From contig NZ_CP162511.1 in assembly GCF_040939305.1 (NCBI RefSeq), positions 2,666,001-2,730,000 on the forward strand: a stretch of DNA of 64,000 nucleotides, given 5' to 3'. This stretch comes from Herbiconiux sp. A18JL235. Its GTDB lineage: Bacteria; Actinomycetota; Actinomycetes; Actinomycetales; Microbacteriaceae. This document shows, piece by piece, positions 50,657 to 58,613 of this stretch (position 1 is the stretch's first letter; each line of letters opens with the position of its first letter). The notes beneath the pieces were generated by a model that saw only the letters and a program-made list of their open reading frames with translations, ran no database searches and was not told the DNA's origin. Position numbers and translations under genes: made by a program.

Positions 50657-51469
50657 GTGTCGCCGCACCCCGCCCGAGCCTCTCGCCCCCTCCGCTCCCC
50701 CGAGGTGTCGGGCGTCGCGGCGCGGGGCGGCGTGGCCCTCCAGCCCGTCGGAGCCACCGAGCAGCACGGCCCGCACCTCCCCGTCACCACCGACTCCCTC
50801 ATCGCCGAGGCCCTCGCCACGCGCGCCGCGGCCCTGCTGCCCGACGACCTCCCCGCGTGGCTGCTCCCCACTCTGGCCTACGGCCTCTCGCCCGAGCACG
50901 CCGGGCGCCCGGGAACCGTCTCGCTCTCCACCACCACCCTCCTCGCGCTCTGCCTCGACCTCGGCCGCGCCGTCGCGGCCAGCGGCCTCGGTACGCTGAT
51001 CTTCGTGAACGCGCACGGAGGGAACCCCGACTTGCTCAGGGTCGCCTGCCGCGACATCCGTGCCGACAGCGGTGTGCGCGCCCATGTCGTGCACGCCCCC
51101 GCGCTCCCCCTTCCCGACGAGCTGGTCGAACGGATGCGCGAACCCGCCTTCGACATCCACGCCGGCTTCTACGAGACCAGCGTCATGCTGGCCCTCCACC
51201 CCGAGACCGTCGACCTCGCGGCGGCCCAGCCCGACGGTCTCGCCGTGCGCTCCGCCCTCCGCGGACTCGAGCAGGTCAGCCTCTTCGGCGGCGTCTCCCT
51301 GCCATGGTTCACCGACGATCTCTCGGTCTCGGGCACCATCGGCGATCCCACGGGCGCCGACGCGTCCTGGGGCGAGGCGGCTCTCGCCGCCCACTCGACA
51401 GCCCTCGCCCGAGCCGTCGAGGAGCTCGCCCGCTTCGAGTACCCGCCGCTCCGCGGAGCCCCGGCATGA
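50657..51469 (+). CDS. Creatininase-family amidohydrolase
   Basis: The 270-residue enzyme starts with GTG 50657, 2 bp after the folE-like stop. Motifs: LQPVGATEQHGPHLPVTTD (metal-binding Glu35, His37, Asp46), YGLSPEHAGRPGTVSL, FVNAHGGNPDLL (His120) and DIHAGFYETSVML (Glu173). The family hydrolyses cyclic or formyl amides (creatinine, the formamidopyrimidine of archaeal ArfB, mycofactocin MftE). Next to a FolE-fold protein, an amide or formamidopyrimidine intermediate is an attractive substrate, but this is inference. Its stop overlaps the lacI start (ATGA). Confidence 0.85.
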   Translation: MSPHPARASRPLRSPEVSGVAARGGVALQPVGATEQHGPHLPVTTDSLIAEALATRAAALLPDDLPAWLLPTLAYGLSPEHAGRPGTVSLSTTTLLALCLDLGRAVAASGLGTLIFVNAHGGNPDLLRVACRDIRADSGVRAHVVHAPALPLPDELVERMREPAFDIHAGFYETSVMLALHPETVDLAAAQPDGLAVRSALRGLEQVSLFGGVSLPWFTDDLSVSGTIGDPTGADASWGEAALAAHSTALARAVEELARFEYPPLRGAPA

Positions 51470-52545
51470 CCACACCCGACGCCCCCGCCGCCGCTTCCAC
51501 ACCGGTCCCCTCCGGCGACGCACCCGCTCACACCCCCACCCTCGAGGCCCCCGCGCGCACCCACACCCTCCAGGAGGTGGCCGTCGAGGCCGGTGTGAGC
51601 CTCGCCACGGCGAGTAACGCGCTCTCGGGCAACCGCGGCGTGAGCGCGGCCATGCGCGACCGGGTCTTCGAGGCGGCGAAGCGCCTGGGCTACCCGCGCG
51701 GCGGCACGACCCGCGGGCGCAAGACCGAGCGCATGACGGTCGGCATCGTGCTGCCCGACGTGCGCAACCCCGCCTACGCCGAGCTCGCCCACGCCTTCGA
51801 GCGCGAGGGCCAGCAGCGCGAGTGGTCGCTGGTGCTGGCGAGCAGCGACTACGAGCCCGAGAAGGAGCTCGAGGCCCTCGCCCGCCTGGTGCAGTCGACC
51901 GACGGCGTGGTGCTGTCGCCGAGTCGCCCTCCGCGCTCCGGCATCCACCTGCTGCAGGCGAGCCCGGTGCCGATCGTCGCCTGTGACGAGCCCGCCGACT
52001 CGCCGCTGATCGGCGCCTCCGTGCGCACCGACAACTTCGGTGGCGGCCGTGCTGCGGCCCATCACCTGGTCGATGCGGGCGGCACGCGCTTCGGCATGCT
52101 CGGCGGCGCCGGCTACCTGCCCTCCACCGAGGAGCGAAGGGAGGGGTTCTTGGCCGGTCTCGCCGACCGGGGCGTCAGTGCATCCGCCGTGCACATCGTG
52201 GGCGACGTCTACGGCATGGACGGCGGCCAGGCAGCCATGAACGAGCTCCTCGAACTCGACCCCGCCGTCGACGCGGTGTTCGCGGTGAGCGACATGCACG
52301 CCGTCGGCGCACTGTTCGAGGCGCAGCAATCGGGCCGTTCGGTGCCGGGCGACCTGCTGCTCTGCGGTTACGACGGCATCGGCTGGACGCGCAAGATCTC
52401 CCCCACCATCACCACAATCCGCCAGGACTGGCCGGCCGTCGCGACCCGCGCGCTCGACTACCTCGCCGCCATGATGCGCGGCGAGCCCGGCGGCCGCGCC
52501 ATCATCCCCGTCACCCTCCTCCCCGGCGAGTCCACCCACCGCTGA
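51466..52545 (+). CDS. LacI-family transcriptional regulator of the ABC-FolE-creatininase operon
   Basis: The protein has 359 residues. About 35 Pro/Ala-rich residues precede the HTH LQEVAVEAGVSLATASNALSGNRGVS. The sensor domain has VGIVLPDVRNPAYAELAHAFEREG, VACDEPADSPLIGASVRTDN and LLCGYDGIGWTRKISPTITTI. It is the seventh and last gene of the operon, coupled by ATGA to the creatininase gene, so it is made only when the operon is transcribed. The palindromes at 46169-46213 are the likely operators, giving feedback control. Confidence 0.88.
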   Translation: MTTPDAPAAASTPVPSGDAPAHTPTLEAPARTHTLQEVAVEAGVSLATASNALSGNRGVSAAMRDRVFEAAKRLGYPRGGTTRGRKTERMTVGIVLPDVRNPAYAELAHAFEREGQQREWSLVLASSDYEPEKELEALARLVQSTDGVVLSPSRPPRSGIHLLQASPVPIVACDEPADSPLIGASVRTDNFGGGRAAAHHLVDAGGTRFGMLGGAGYLPSTEERREGFLAGLADRGVSASAVHIVGDVYGMDGGQAAMNELLELDPAVDAVFAVSDMHAVGALFEAQQSGRSVPGDLLLCGYDGIGWTRKISPTITTIRQDWPAVATRALDYLAAMMRGEPGGRAIIPVTLLPGESTHR

Positions 52546-52564
52546 TCCCCACACCCGCGCCACC

Positions 52565-52620
52565 CCGGTCGCGCGAACTGCCCTCGACCCGCCCCGTGCG
52601 AGCACTTCGCGCGACCAACC
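52565..52620. repeat. Dispersed palindrome family C, copy 4
   Basis: GGTCGCGCGAA (52567-52577) and TTCGCGCGACC (52606-52616) are perfect 11-bp inverted arms, and the interior keeps GAGCAC before the right arm as in copies 1-3. It follows lacI by 20 bp and may end the operon. Confidence 0.8.
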
Positions 52621-52663
52621 CGCGCGCGCCGCCAAGCCCGAGCACGCGCGATGCGCGCGTAGT

Positions 52664-52683
52664 CTGTTTCAGGCAAGAAACAG
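52664..52683 (+). promoter_or_regulatory. Hairpin/operator CTGTTTC-GAAACAG before the GNAT gene
   Basis: The arms CTGTTTC (52664-52670) and GAAACAG (52677-52683) are perfectly inverted around 6 nt. TAGTCT at 52660-52665 looks like the -10. The right arm touches the SD (AGAGG), so the element could be an operator at the promoter or an RNA hairpin limiting translation. Confidence 0.5.
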
Positions 52684-52691
52684 AGGTACCC

Positions 52692-53741
52692 GTGAGCACC
52701 ACCGTCCCGACCCCCGCCCACACCGTCCGGCCCGTCCGCCCGCACGAGTTCGAGGCGGTGGGAGACCTCACGCGACGCGCGTTCGCCGCCGGCCCCTACG
52801 GCCACCTGCCCGTCTCCCCGGAACGACGGATGCTCGAACGCGACACCGGGTCCCGCCTCCGCTCGGGCACCGTACTGGTCGCGGTCGACGCCGATGAGCG
52901 CGTCGTGGGGTCGGCGACCCTCCTCCGCCCTGGTACTCCCGAGGCGCGGCTGGCGGCGGAGGGCGAGGCCGAGATCAGGCTCCTCGCCGTCGACCCGACC
53001 CTGCAGCGCTCCGGCATCGGCGAACAGCTCGTCGAAGCGTCGCTCGCCGAGGCTCGCCGCTGGGGATCGCGCTTCGTCGTGCTCGACACCGGCGCCCTCA
53101 ACGTGAAGGCGCAGCGCCTGTACCTGCGGGCCGGCTTCCGCCGTGCGACCGATCGCGCCGTGAGCGCCTACCCGAACACCCACGACCTGCCGCACGTGTA
53201 CGTCTACGACCTCGACGACCGCGAGGGCGTGCGCATCCGGCTGGCCCGTGAATCCGAGTACGAGGCGATCGGCGAGCTCGCCGTCACCGCGAACACCCAC
53301 GACTACCGGCTGCCGCAGGGCTACCTCGACGAGATCCGCGACGTCGCTCCCCGCGCCCGCGAGCACGAGGTGTGGGTCGCCGAAGACCTCGCCACAGGCG
53401 TCCTCCTGGGCACGGTGGCCACCCCGCGCGCCGGCGGGCTCATCTCCGAGCTCGGGCGTGAGGGCGAGCTCGACTTCAGGCTGCTCGCCGTCGCCCCCGA
53501 CGCTCGCGGGCGGGGCGTCGGCGAGCTGCTCACCCGCCACGTCATCGCGCTGGCCCGCAGCCGCGGCGCCGAACGCGTCGTGATGAACAGCGGCCCTGTC
53601 ATGCTCGCCGCGCATCGCCTGTACGCGCGGCTGGGCTTCTGCCGTCTCCCCGATCGCGACATCGTCATCACCGAGGACGGTGCACCGCTCACCCTCTTCA
53701 CCTTCGGCCTCGACCTCGACCTCGGTCTCGACCTCGACTGA
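52692..53741 (+). CDS. Tandem GNAT acetyltransferase
   Basis: The 349-residue protein has two GNAT domains. Domain 1 (about 10-175) has IRLLAVDPTLQRSGIGEQLVEASL, the acetyl-CoA-binding V-x-x-x-x-Q/R-G-x-G/A loop. Domain 2 (about 180-335) has FRLLAVAPDARGRGVGELLTRHVI. Substrate not predictable. The C-terminus ends in LDLDLGLDLD, encoded by a CTCGAC-rich tract whose 21-bp unit is duplicated across the stop codon. GTG 52692 follows AGAGG by 5 nt. Confidence 0.85.
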   Translation: MSTTVPTPAHTVRPVRPHEFEAVGDLTRRAFAAGPYGHLPVSPERRMLERDTGSRLRSGTVLVAVDADERVVGSATLLRPGTPEARLAAEGEAEIRLLAVDPTLQRSGIGEQLVEASLAEARRWGSRFVVLDTGALNVKAQRLYLRAGFRRATDRAVSAYPNTHDLPHVYVYDLDDREGVRIRLARESEYEAIGELAVTANTHDYRLPQGYLDEIRDVAPRAREHEVWVAEDLATGVLLGTVATPRAGGLISELGREGELDFRLLAVAPDARGRGVGELLTRHVIALARSRGAERVVMNSGPVMLAAHRLYARLGFCRLPDRDIVITEDGAPLTLFTFGLDLDLGLDLD

Positions 53742-53762
53742 GACCTCGGTCTCGACCTCGAC
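53718..53762. repeat. 21-bp direct repeat flanking the GNAT stop codon
   Basis: GACCTCGGTCTCGACCTCGA plus C occurs at 53718-53738 and again at 53742-53762, separated only by the TGA stop. The period is 24 bp, in frame, so loss of the stop codon would add eight further Asp/Leu-type codons. Confidence 0.85.
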
Positions 53763-53836
53763 CGAGCCGGACTACCGTCGCCGCGCTCACCCCTCGACTC
53801 CGTTCCCTTCACGGCGTCCCCCCGGCAGTCGGGTGG

Positions 53837-53865
53837 CGTTCTGCTAACGTTCCGTTACCAGAACG
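53837..53865. promoter_or_regulatory. 29-bp nested palindrome, operator of the XRE-cupin gene
   Basis: The left arm CGTTCTGCTAACG (53837-53849) and right arm CGTTACCAGAACG (53853-53865) match as reverse complements at 12 of 13 positions around TTC. It ends 12 bp before the XRE-cupin start codon, the position of an autoregulatory operator. Confidence 0.75.
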
Positions 53866-53877
53866 ATCGGATGCTCG

Positions 53878-54420
53878 ATGGACGACACCTTCGCCCTGCG
53901 TCTCAGACACGCCCGCGATGAGCGCGGTCTGTCGCTGTCCGAGCTGGCGCGCCGCAGCAGGATCGGCAAGGGAACCATCTCCGAACTCGAGAACGGGCGG
54001 CGCGGCGCGCGCCTCGACACCCTCTTCGCGTTGTCGACGGCACTGGAGGTCCCGCTCGGCGAACTCATTCCGAGTGCCGGCGGCGACGAGCCCCCGGTGG
54101 TCGCGGGCGACTCGGTCATCGCGACACCGCTGGCGACCTGGCGCAGCGGTGGCGAGACCATCGAGGCGTACCGCGCGTCGGTCACGACGACGACACAGCA
54201 CTCCGAGGCACACGGAGCCGGCGTCGATGAGACGGTCACCGTGATCCGTGGACGCGTCGCTCTCGGGCCAGAGCCCCTCGAGCGCGAGCTCGGCCCGGGC
54301 GACAGCCTCCGCTATCCGGGCGACGTGCCCCACGTGTTCACCGCCCTCGGCGGTGAAGCCGAAGTGATCCTGCTCATGCACTACCCCGCATCCGCTCGTC
54401 GAGAAAGGCACGCGCAGTGA
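53878..54420 (+). CDS. XRE-cupin transcriptional regulator
   Basis: The protein has 180 residues. The HTH is RLRHARDERGLSLSELARRSRIGKGTISELENG (with the Cro/C1 core), followed by LDTLFALSTALEVPLGELIP. The C-terminal cupin has VDETVTVIRGRVALG and LGPGDSLRYPGDVPHVFTALG, a small-molecule-binding barrel. Such fusions often control amino-acid or metabolite use genes. It is coupled to the YbaK gene by a GTGA overlap and preceded by a 29-bp nested palindrome that it probably binds itself. Confidence 0.88.
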   Translation: MDDTFALRLRHARDERGLSLSELARRSRIGKGTISELENGRRGARLDTLFALSTALEVPLGELIPSAGGDEPPVVAGDSVIATPLATWRSGGETIEAYRASVTTTTQHSEAHGAGVDETVTVIRGRVALGPEPLERELGPGDSLRYPGDVPHVFTALGGEAEVILLMHYPASARRERHAQ

Positions 54421-54905
54421 CCGAAGACCAGACGCTCCCCGAGCGCAGCCGCATCGTTCAGGAGCACCTCGATGCCGCCGGCATCTCCGGGAGGGTGCGC
54501 GAGCTCCCCAGCTCGACCCGCACCGCGGCCGACGCCGCCGCTGCACTGGGATGCGCGATCGGCGCCATCGCGAGCAGCCTCCTCTTCGTCGTCGACGACG
54601 AGCCCGTGCTCGTCATGACCAGCGGCCGTCACCGTGTCGACACCGACCTCGTGGCGGAGCAGCTGGGTGCCGCATCCGTCACCATGGCCCCCGCCAGGCT
54701 CGTGCGCGACACCACCGGCCAGCCGATCGGCGGCGTCTCCCCCGTCGGCCACCCCGCGCCGCTCCGCACGATCGTCGACGCGGCCCTCGCCGACTACGAC
54801 GTGATCTGGGCGGCGGGCGGCACCCCTCACGCCGTCTTCCCCCTCACCTTCACCGACCTCGTCACCCTCACCTCAGGCACCCTGCTCCGCATCGCCCGCG
54901 ATTGA
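54417..54905 (+). CDS. YbaK/EbsC (prolyl-tRNA deacylase-like) protein
   Basis: The 162-residue single-domain protein has RTAADAAAALGCAIGAIASSLLFVVDDEPVLVMTSG, ASVTMAPARLVRDTTGQPIGGVSPVGH and IWAAGGTPHAVFPL, the conserved core of free-standing trans-editing factors of the YbaK/ProX superfamily. These hydrolyse mischarged aminoacyl-tRNA. The GTG start overlaps the stop of the XRE-cupin regulator, so its level follows that regulator; which mischarged amino acid it removes is not evident. Confidence 0.88.
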   Translation: MTEDQTLPERSRIVQEHLDAAGISGRVRELPSSTRTAADAAAALGCAIGAIASSLLFVVDDEPVLVMTSGRHRVDTDLVAEQLGAASVTMAPARLVRDTTGQPIGGVSPVGHPAPLRTIVDAALADYDVIWAAGGTPHAVFPLTFTDLVTLTSGTLLRIARD

Positions 54906-54932
54906 CATCCGGAGCGAGGTGCGGAGGCAGGC

Positions 54933-55601
54933 TCAGACGAAGCCCGCTCTGAGGGCATCGAGGTGGGCTCGGCTGGCGCGCACAGCTCCATCCGGATGGC
55001 GATCGGCGATCTCGTCCACCACGGCCGCGTGCGCATCCTGATCCGCGCTCTCATCCGGTTCCGGGCGGAGCCGGAGCATGTCGACCATGGCCCGGCGCAC
55101 ACGCGGTACGAACCCGTCGAACAGCTCGAGCAGCACCTCGTTGTGCGCCGCAGCCACGATCGCGCGATGCAGCACCATGTCGGCGTCCACGTGCTCCTCG
55201 ACGCTCCGCCCTGGCACGGTGCGCGTGGCCAGTGCGCCTCGCATCGCGCGCAGATCGGCCGGGCTGCGGCGGGTCGCGGCGAGCGCCGCCGCCTCCACCT
55301 CGATCGCAGTGCGGGCCTCGATCACGGTCACGATGTCGGCGCGGCGCAGCACCTGCCCCCACTCGTCGGGGGCGTCGAGCGCTGTCACGTACACGCCCGA
55401 GCCGTGCCGCGCATCCAGCACGCCGCGGCCGGCGAGTTGCCGGATCGCCTCCCGCACCGTCGACCGCCCCACCCCGAGCTGCGGGGCCAGGGTGGTCTCT
55501 CCGGGCAGCCGGGCGCCGAGCACCCACTCCCCCGCCCTGATGCGCGTGAGCAGGTGCTCCGCCGCCTGATCGGCAAGCGGAACGCGGGTGAGTCGAGCCA
55601 T
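54933..55601 (-). CDS. GntR-family (FadR subgroup) transcriptional regulator
   Basis: The protein has 222 residues. The N-terminal winged helix is [44 protein letters not shown] with the GntR core. The helical FCD effector domain has [28 protein letters not shown] and [18 protein letters not shown], where conserved His/Asp residues often hold a metal and a carboxylate ligand. GGAG five nt before the ATG. It diverges from leuA; its own targets are unknown, and a site within the shared 167-bp region is possible. Confidence 0.88.
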   Translation of the reverse strand: MARLTRVPLADQAAEHLLTRIRAGEWVLGARLPGETTLAPQLGVGRSTVREAIRQLAGRGVLDARHGSGVYVTALDAPDEWGQVLRRADIVTVIEARTAIEVEAAALAATRRSPADLRAMRGALATRTVPGRSVEEHVDADMVLHRAIVAAAHNEVLLELFDGFVPRVRRAMVDMLRLRPEPDESADQDAHAAVVDEIADRHPDGAVRASRAHLDALRAGFV

Positions 55602-55631
55602 TCTTACTCCTCTACTTGTCTGAGGACTTTG

Positions 55632-55640
55632 TGCTACAGT
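55632..55640 (+). promoter_or_regulatory. Extended -10 promoter (TGCTACAGT) of the leu leader and leuA
   Basis: TGnTACAGT is an extended -10 element. Its spacing puts the transcription start at about 55647, exactly the GTG of the leader peptide. No clear -35 is seen at the right distance, which an extended -10 can offset. Confidence 0.6.
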
Positions 55641-55646
55641 CTAGCC

Positions 55647-55694
55647 GTGCTCACCGTCACCTTCCTTCTTCTTCGCCGCCACGGCGGGGCGTAG
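55647..55694 (+). CDS. Leucine leader peptide (leaderless)
   Basis: The short frame encodes 15 residues, (M)[14 protein letters not shown], and stops at TAG. The three consecutive leucines are all CTT, a codon that is rare in this GC-rich genome where CTC/CTG dominate. That is the classic design of a ribosome-stalling attenuator. It begins at the predicted transcription start, has no SD, and ends just before a set of competing stem-loops upstream of leuA. Confidence 0.68.
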   Translation: MLTVTFLLLRRHGGA

Positions 55695-55753
55695 CCAGAC
55701 CGGCTCCCCGTCGTGGAGCCGAACAGCGCGCCGGTCTGCCCCGCCTGAAGACC
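55686..55753 (+). promoter_or_regulatory. Putative leuA attenuator: mutually exclusive stem-loops
   Basis: AGACCGGC (55697-55704) can pair with GCCGGTCT (55730-55737), extended by GGGGC (55686-55690) with GCCCC (55738-55742). GGCTCC (55702-55707) with GGAGCC (55715-55720) overlaps that stem and competes. GGTCT (55733-55737) can alternatively pair with AGACC (55749-55753) close to the leuA SD (55757-55762). Stalling on the leader leucine codons would cover 55686-55704 and shift the balance. No T-run follows, so control may be on translation or by Rho. Confidence 0.55.
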
Positions 55754-55768
55754 GTGAAGGAAGTACCC

Positions 55769-57592
55769 ATGCCCGCCCCGACCACGACCACGACCGCGAC
55801 CACGACCGCGACAGGCGCCTGGAACCGTCAGCGCCCATCCGGCATGCCCTCCCATCGGTACGCCGACGCCTATTCCAGGGTCGACGTGCCGCTCGGCGCA
55901 GACCGACGCTGGCCGAGCCGCCGGCTCACCCAGGCGCCCCTCTGGGTGCCCGTCGACCTGCGCGACGGCAACCAGGCCCTGGCCGAACCGATGGACCCGG
56001 AGCGGAAACGCCGGTTCTTCGAGCTGATGGTGCGGATGGGGTACGCCGAGATCGAGGTCGGCTACCCCTCGGCGTCGCAGACCGACTACGACTTCGTGCG
56101 TCTGATCGCCGACACCGGCATCGCACCCGACGACGTCACGATCGTCGTCTTCACCCCCGCCCGTCGAGACCTGATCGAACGCACCGTGGAGTCGATCCGC
56201 GGCATCCGCAACGAGGTCGTCATCCACATGTACACGGCGACCGCCCCGATCTGGCGCGACACCGTGCTGGGCAAGAACCGCGACGAGCTGCGCGAGCTGA
56301 TCCTCGCCGGCGGCCGCGACGTGCTGGAGTTCGCAGGCCATCTGCCGAACGTGCGGTTCGAGTTCAGCCCCGAGGTGTTCAACCTCACCGAGCCCGACTA
56401 CGTCATCGAGATCTGCGATGCGATCACCGAGCTCTGGAATGCCGGTCCCGAGAGGCCGGTCATCCTGAACCTCCCTGCCACGGTCGAGATCGCCACCCCG
56501 AACGTGTACGCCGACCAGATCGAGTACATGCACACCCATCTCGCCCGACGCGACGGCGTCATCCTCTCGGTGCACCCCCACAACGACCGCGGCACCGGCA
56601 TCGCCTGCGCCGAGCTCGCCGTGCTGGCCGGCGCGCAGCGCGTCGAGGGGTGCATTTTCGGCAACGGAGAACGCACGGGGAACGTCGACATCGCGACCCT
56701 CGCGCTCAACCTGCACGCGCAGGGCATCGATCCGATGATCGACTTCTCCGACATCGACGAGATCCGCCGCACCGTGGAGTACTGCAACCGCATCGAGGTG
56801 CACCCCCGCCATCCGTATGTCGGCGACCTGGTGCACACCGCATTCAGCGGAACGCACCAAGACGCCATCAAGAAGGGTTTCGCCGAGCACCGTGCCCGGG
56901 CCGCAGGCGAAGGCCTCGACGAGGGTGAGATCGCATGGCGGGTTCCCTACCTGCCGATCGACCCGGCAGACCTCGGGCGGAGCTACGACGCCGTCATCCG
57001 CGTGAACTCGCAATCGGGCAAGGGCGGCATCGCCTACCTGCTTCAGACCGAGTACGGGGTCGATCTGCCCCGGCGCCTGCAGATCGATCTCTCCCGCCAC
57101 GTGCAGCAGCACACCGACACGACCGGCGACGAGGTCACCGCCGCCGACATCTGGGCGATCTTCACCTCCGTGTACCTGCCGGAGGATTCCGATCCGAAGG
57201 TGCGCCTGATCTCCGCGCGGGCCGACGAGGCGGCCTCGAACACGGCGGTCACCGTGCTGGTCGATGGGGTCGAACACCACTCCGTGCACGGAGGTACGGA
57301 TGCGGTGGAGGCCCTCGTCGTCGCCCTCGACACCCTCGGCATCGCAGTCGAGATCCTCTCGATCCAGCAGAGCGAGATCCGATCGGGGGCGGTCACCGGC
57401 TTCCTCGCCGTGCTCGAGTACCGCACTCCCGAGGGGTCCGCCTGGGCGGCGGGTCGTGCCCCCTTTTCCCTCTCCGCCACCCTGGCAGCGGTCGTCAGCG
57501 CCGCGAACGTCGCCGCGCCTGCGCGCGAGAGCAGGGATGGGAGCAGGGGCGGGGCGCGTGAGGCTGCACTCGCCGTCGACGCGACCTCCTGA
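55769..57592 (+). CDS. leuA: 2-isopropylmalate synthase
   Basis: This 607-residue enzyme catalyses the first committed step of leucine biosynthesis, condensing acetyl-CoA with 2-ketoisovalerate. The TIM barrel has [10 protein letters not shown] (metal-binding Asp), [15 protein letters not shown] and the metal-binding [13 protein letters not shown], plus [12 protein letters not shown]. The C-terminal dimer domain (from about 470) is the leucine-binding allosteric part. About 20 Thr/Ala residues lie at the N-terminus. ATG 55769 follows AAGGAA. The gene is preceded by the leader peptide and stem-loops described separately. Confidence 0.95.
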   Translation: MPAPTTTTTATTTATGAWNRQRPSGMPSHRYADAYSRVDVPLGADRRWPSRRLTQAPLWVPVDLRDGNQALAEPMDPERKRRFFELMVRMGYAEIEVGYPSASQTDYDFVRLIADTGIAPDDVTIVVFTPARRDLIERTVESIRGIRNEVVIHMYTATAPIWRDTVLGKNRDELRELILAGGRDVLEFAGHLPNVRFEFSPEVFNLTEPDYVIEICDAITELWNAGPERPVILNLPATVEIATPNVYADQIEYMHTHLARRDGVILSVHPHNDRGTGIACAELAVLAGAQRVEGCIFGNGERTGNVDIATLALNLHAQGIDPMIDFSDIDEIRRTVEYCNRIEVHPRHPYVGDLVHTAFSGTHQDAIKKGFAEHRARAAGEGLDEGEIAWRVPYLPIDPADLGRSYDAVIRVNSQSGKGGIAYLLQTEYGVDLPRRLQIDLSRHVQQHTDTTGDEVTAADIWAIFTSVYLPEDSDPKVRLISARADEAASNTAVTVLVDGVEHHSVHGGTDAVEALVVALDTLGIAVEILSIQQSEIRSGAVTGFLAVLEYRTPEGSAWAAGRAPFSLSATLAAVVSAANVAAPARESRDGSRGGAREAALAVDATS

Positions 57593-57624
57593 GGCCGCTC
57601 GCCCACCAGGCATTTTCAATAAAG

Positions 57625-57633
57625 TGGTATTCT
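57625..57633 (+). promoter_or_regulatory. Extended -10 promoter (TGGTATTCT) of the small secreted protein
   Basis: It lies in a distinctly AT-rich gap (57608-57650) between leuA and the next gene, with TGG directly before TATTCT. GAGGGGGG at 57658-57665 serves as ribosome-binding site. Confidence 0.5.
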
Positions 57634-57671
57634 AGTGAATCAAGAAGGATGAGTTGCGAGGGGGGGTCGGT

Positions 57672-58121
57672 GTGGGTGAGGTGACGCGCAGGACGATGCT
57701 GGTGGGTGCAGCCTGGACGGTGCCCGTGGTTGCGGTGACGGCTGCCGCCCCCGCTGCCGCGGCAAGTGGGGGCGGCGTCCCGTTGCTGTACTGGGACCGT
57801 GCGTCGGTGTCGGATGGGGAGCAGGCTCAGGCCCTCGTGCGAATCCCGGCCGGGCTGCCGGCGGGGAGGGCGACCTTGCAGGTGAGCCCCGATGTCATCG
57901 GAGAATGGTTGATCAGGCCCGTGGAATCCGTATGGGTTCCTGACATCACACTCGCGTACCGGTATCAAGCGTGGAGATTCGATGATCCCGCACCAGGCCT
58001 CTACTCGTTTCAGATCGAGTTCACCAGAGCGGTGCAAGACGCCCGGCCGGTCGTGTTCACCCCACGCCTCTACATCGAGACTGACTTGATCGCGACGGGC
58101 GCCACGATCGCGGCAGCGTGA
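57672..58121 (+). CDS. Small secreted protein with Tat-like signal, function unknown
   Basis: The protein has about 149 residues from GTG 57672 (GTG 57681 is an alternative). VTRRTMLVGAAWTVPVVAVTAAAPAAAASG is a signal with twin arginines, then a predicted beta-rich domain of about 115 residues containing LLYWDRASVSDG, RATLQVSPDVIGEWLI, YRYQAWRFDDPAPGLYSFQIEF and FTPRLYIETD. I recognise no family. Codon use is less GC-biased than in its neighbours, which may mean recent acquisition or simply low expression. It is followed by a strong terminator. Confidence 0.65.
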   Translation: MGEVTRRTMLVGAAWTVPVVAVTAAAPAAAASGGGVPLLYWDRASVSDGEQAQALVRIPAGLPAGRATLQVSPDVIGEWLIRPVESVWVPDITLAYRYQAWRFDDPAPGLYSFQIEFTRAVQDARPVVFTPRLYIETDLIATGATIAAA

Positions 58122-58165
58122 CCGCGCAGACCGACGCGCCGAGAGCCGGAGCAGACGCGGTCATG

Positions 58166-58209
58166 AAAAGAGGAGAGGGCCGCCCGAATGGGCGGCCCTC
58201 TCCTCTTTT
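58166..58209. terminator. Perfect 20-bp bidirectional terminator
   Basis: The arms at 58166-58185 (AAAAGAGGAGAGGGCCGCCC) and 58190-58209 are exact reverse complements with a GAAT loop, and each side ends in a short T-run on its own strand. It separates the plus-strand secreted protein gene from the minus-strand tRNA-Pro and is the best terminator in the window. Confidence 0.95.
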
Positions 58210-58212
58210 CTG

Positions 58213-58286
<74 letters not shown>

Positions 58287-58613
58287 TGGCATGTCATGCG
58301 GATCCGCGGGCGGCTCCGAACAACTTGTCTATAGTAGCGCCTTCTCGAGCCCCCGAAGAACACTCGCGCCGCCGACCCGGCAGCGCACCCGACAGGAACA
58401 CCGTCCACAAGTCACGCTCCCGTAACAGAAGCCCCGAGTGCCCCGGAAACGGCCCTGGCGCGTTCATGTGGATGCATAGAATCGACCCCAGAGATGCGCT
58501 GCGGGGATGACCCGGACGGCCCCCGCAGCGCTCTCACCCAATTTAGGTAGCGAGTTTGGGACTGACAGTCCAAAACCGGGGTTTTCCCCGACTTCGCCGT
58601 TGCATAATTGACC
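58287..58613. promoter_or_regulatory. Intergenic region with tRNA promoter and TetR promoter/operators
   Basis: No gene is seen in these 327 bp. On the minus strand CTATAG/TACTAT near 58329-58334 is a likely -10 for tRNA-Pro. On the plus strand TAGAAT (58477-58482) and CATAAT (58603-58608) are -10 candidates; the latter is 5 bp from the TetR ATG, implying a leaderless mRNA. Two palindromes lie between: TTTGGGACTgacAGTCCAAA (58555-58574, one-base bulge) and AAAACCGGGGTTTT (58572-58585), both good TetR operator candidates. Confidence 0.55.
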
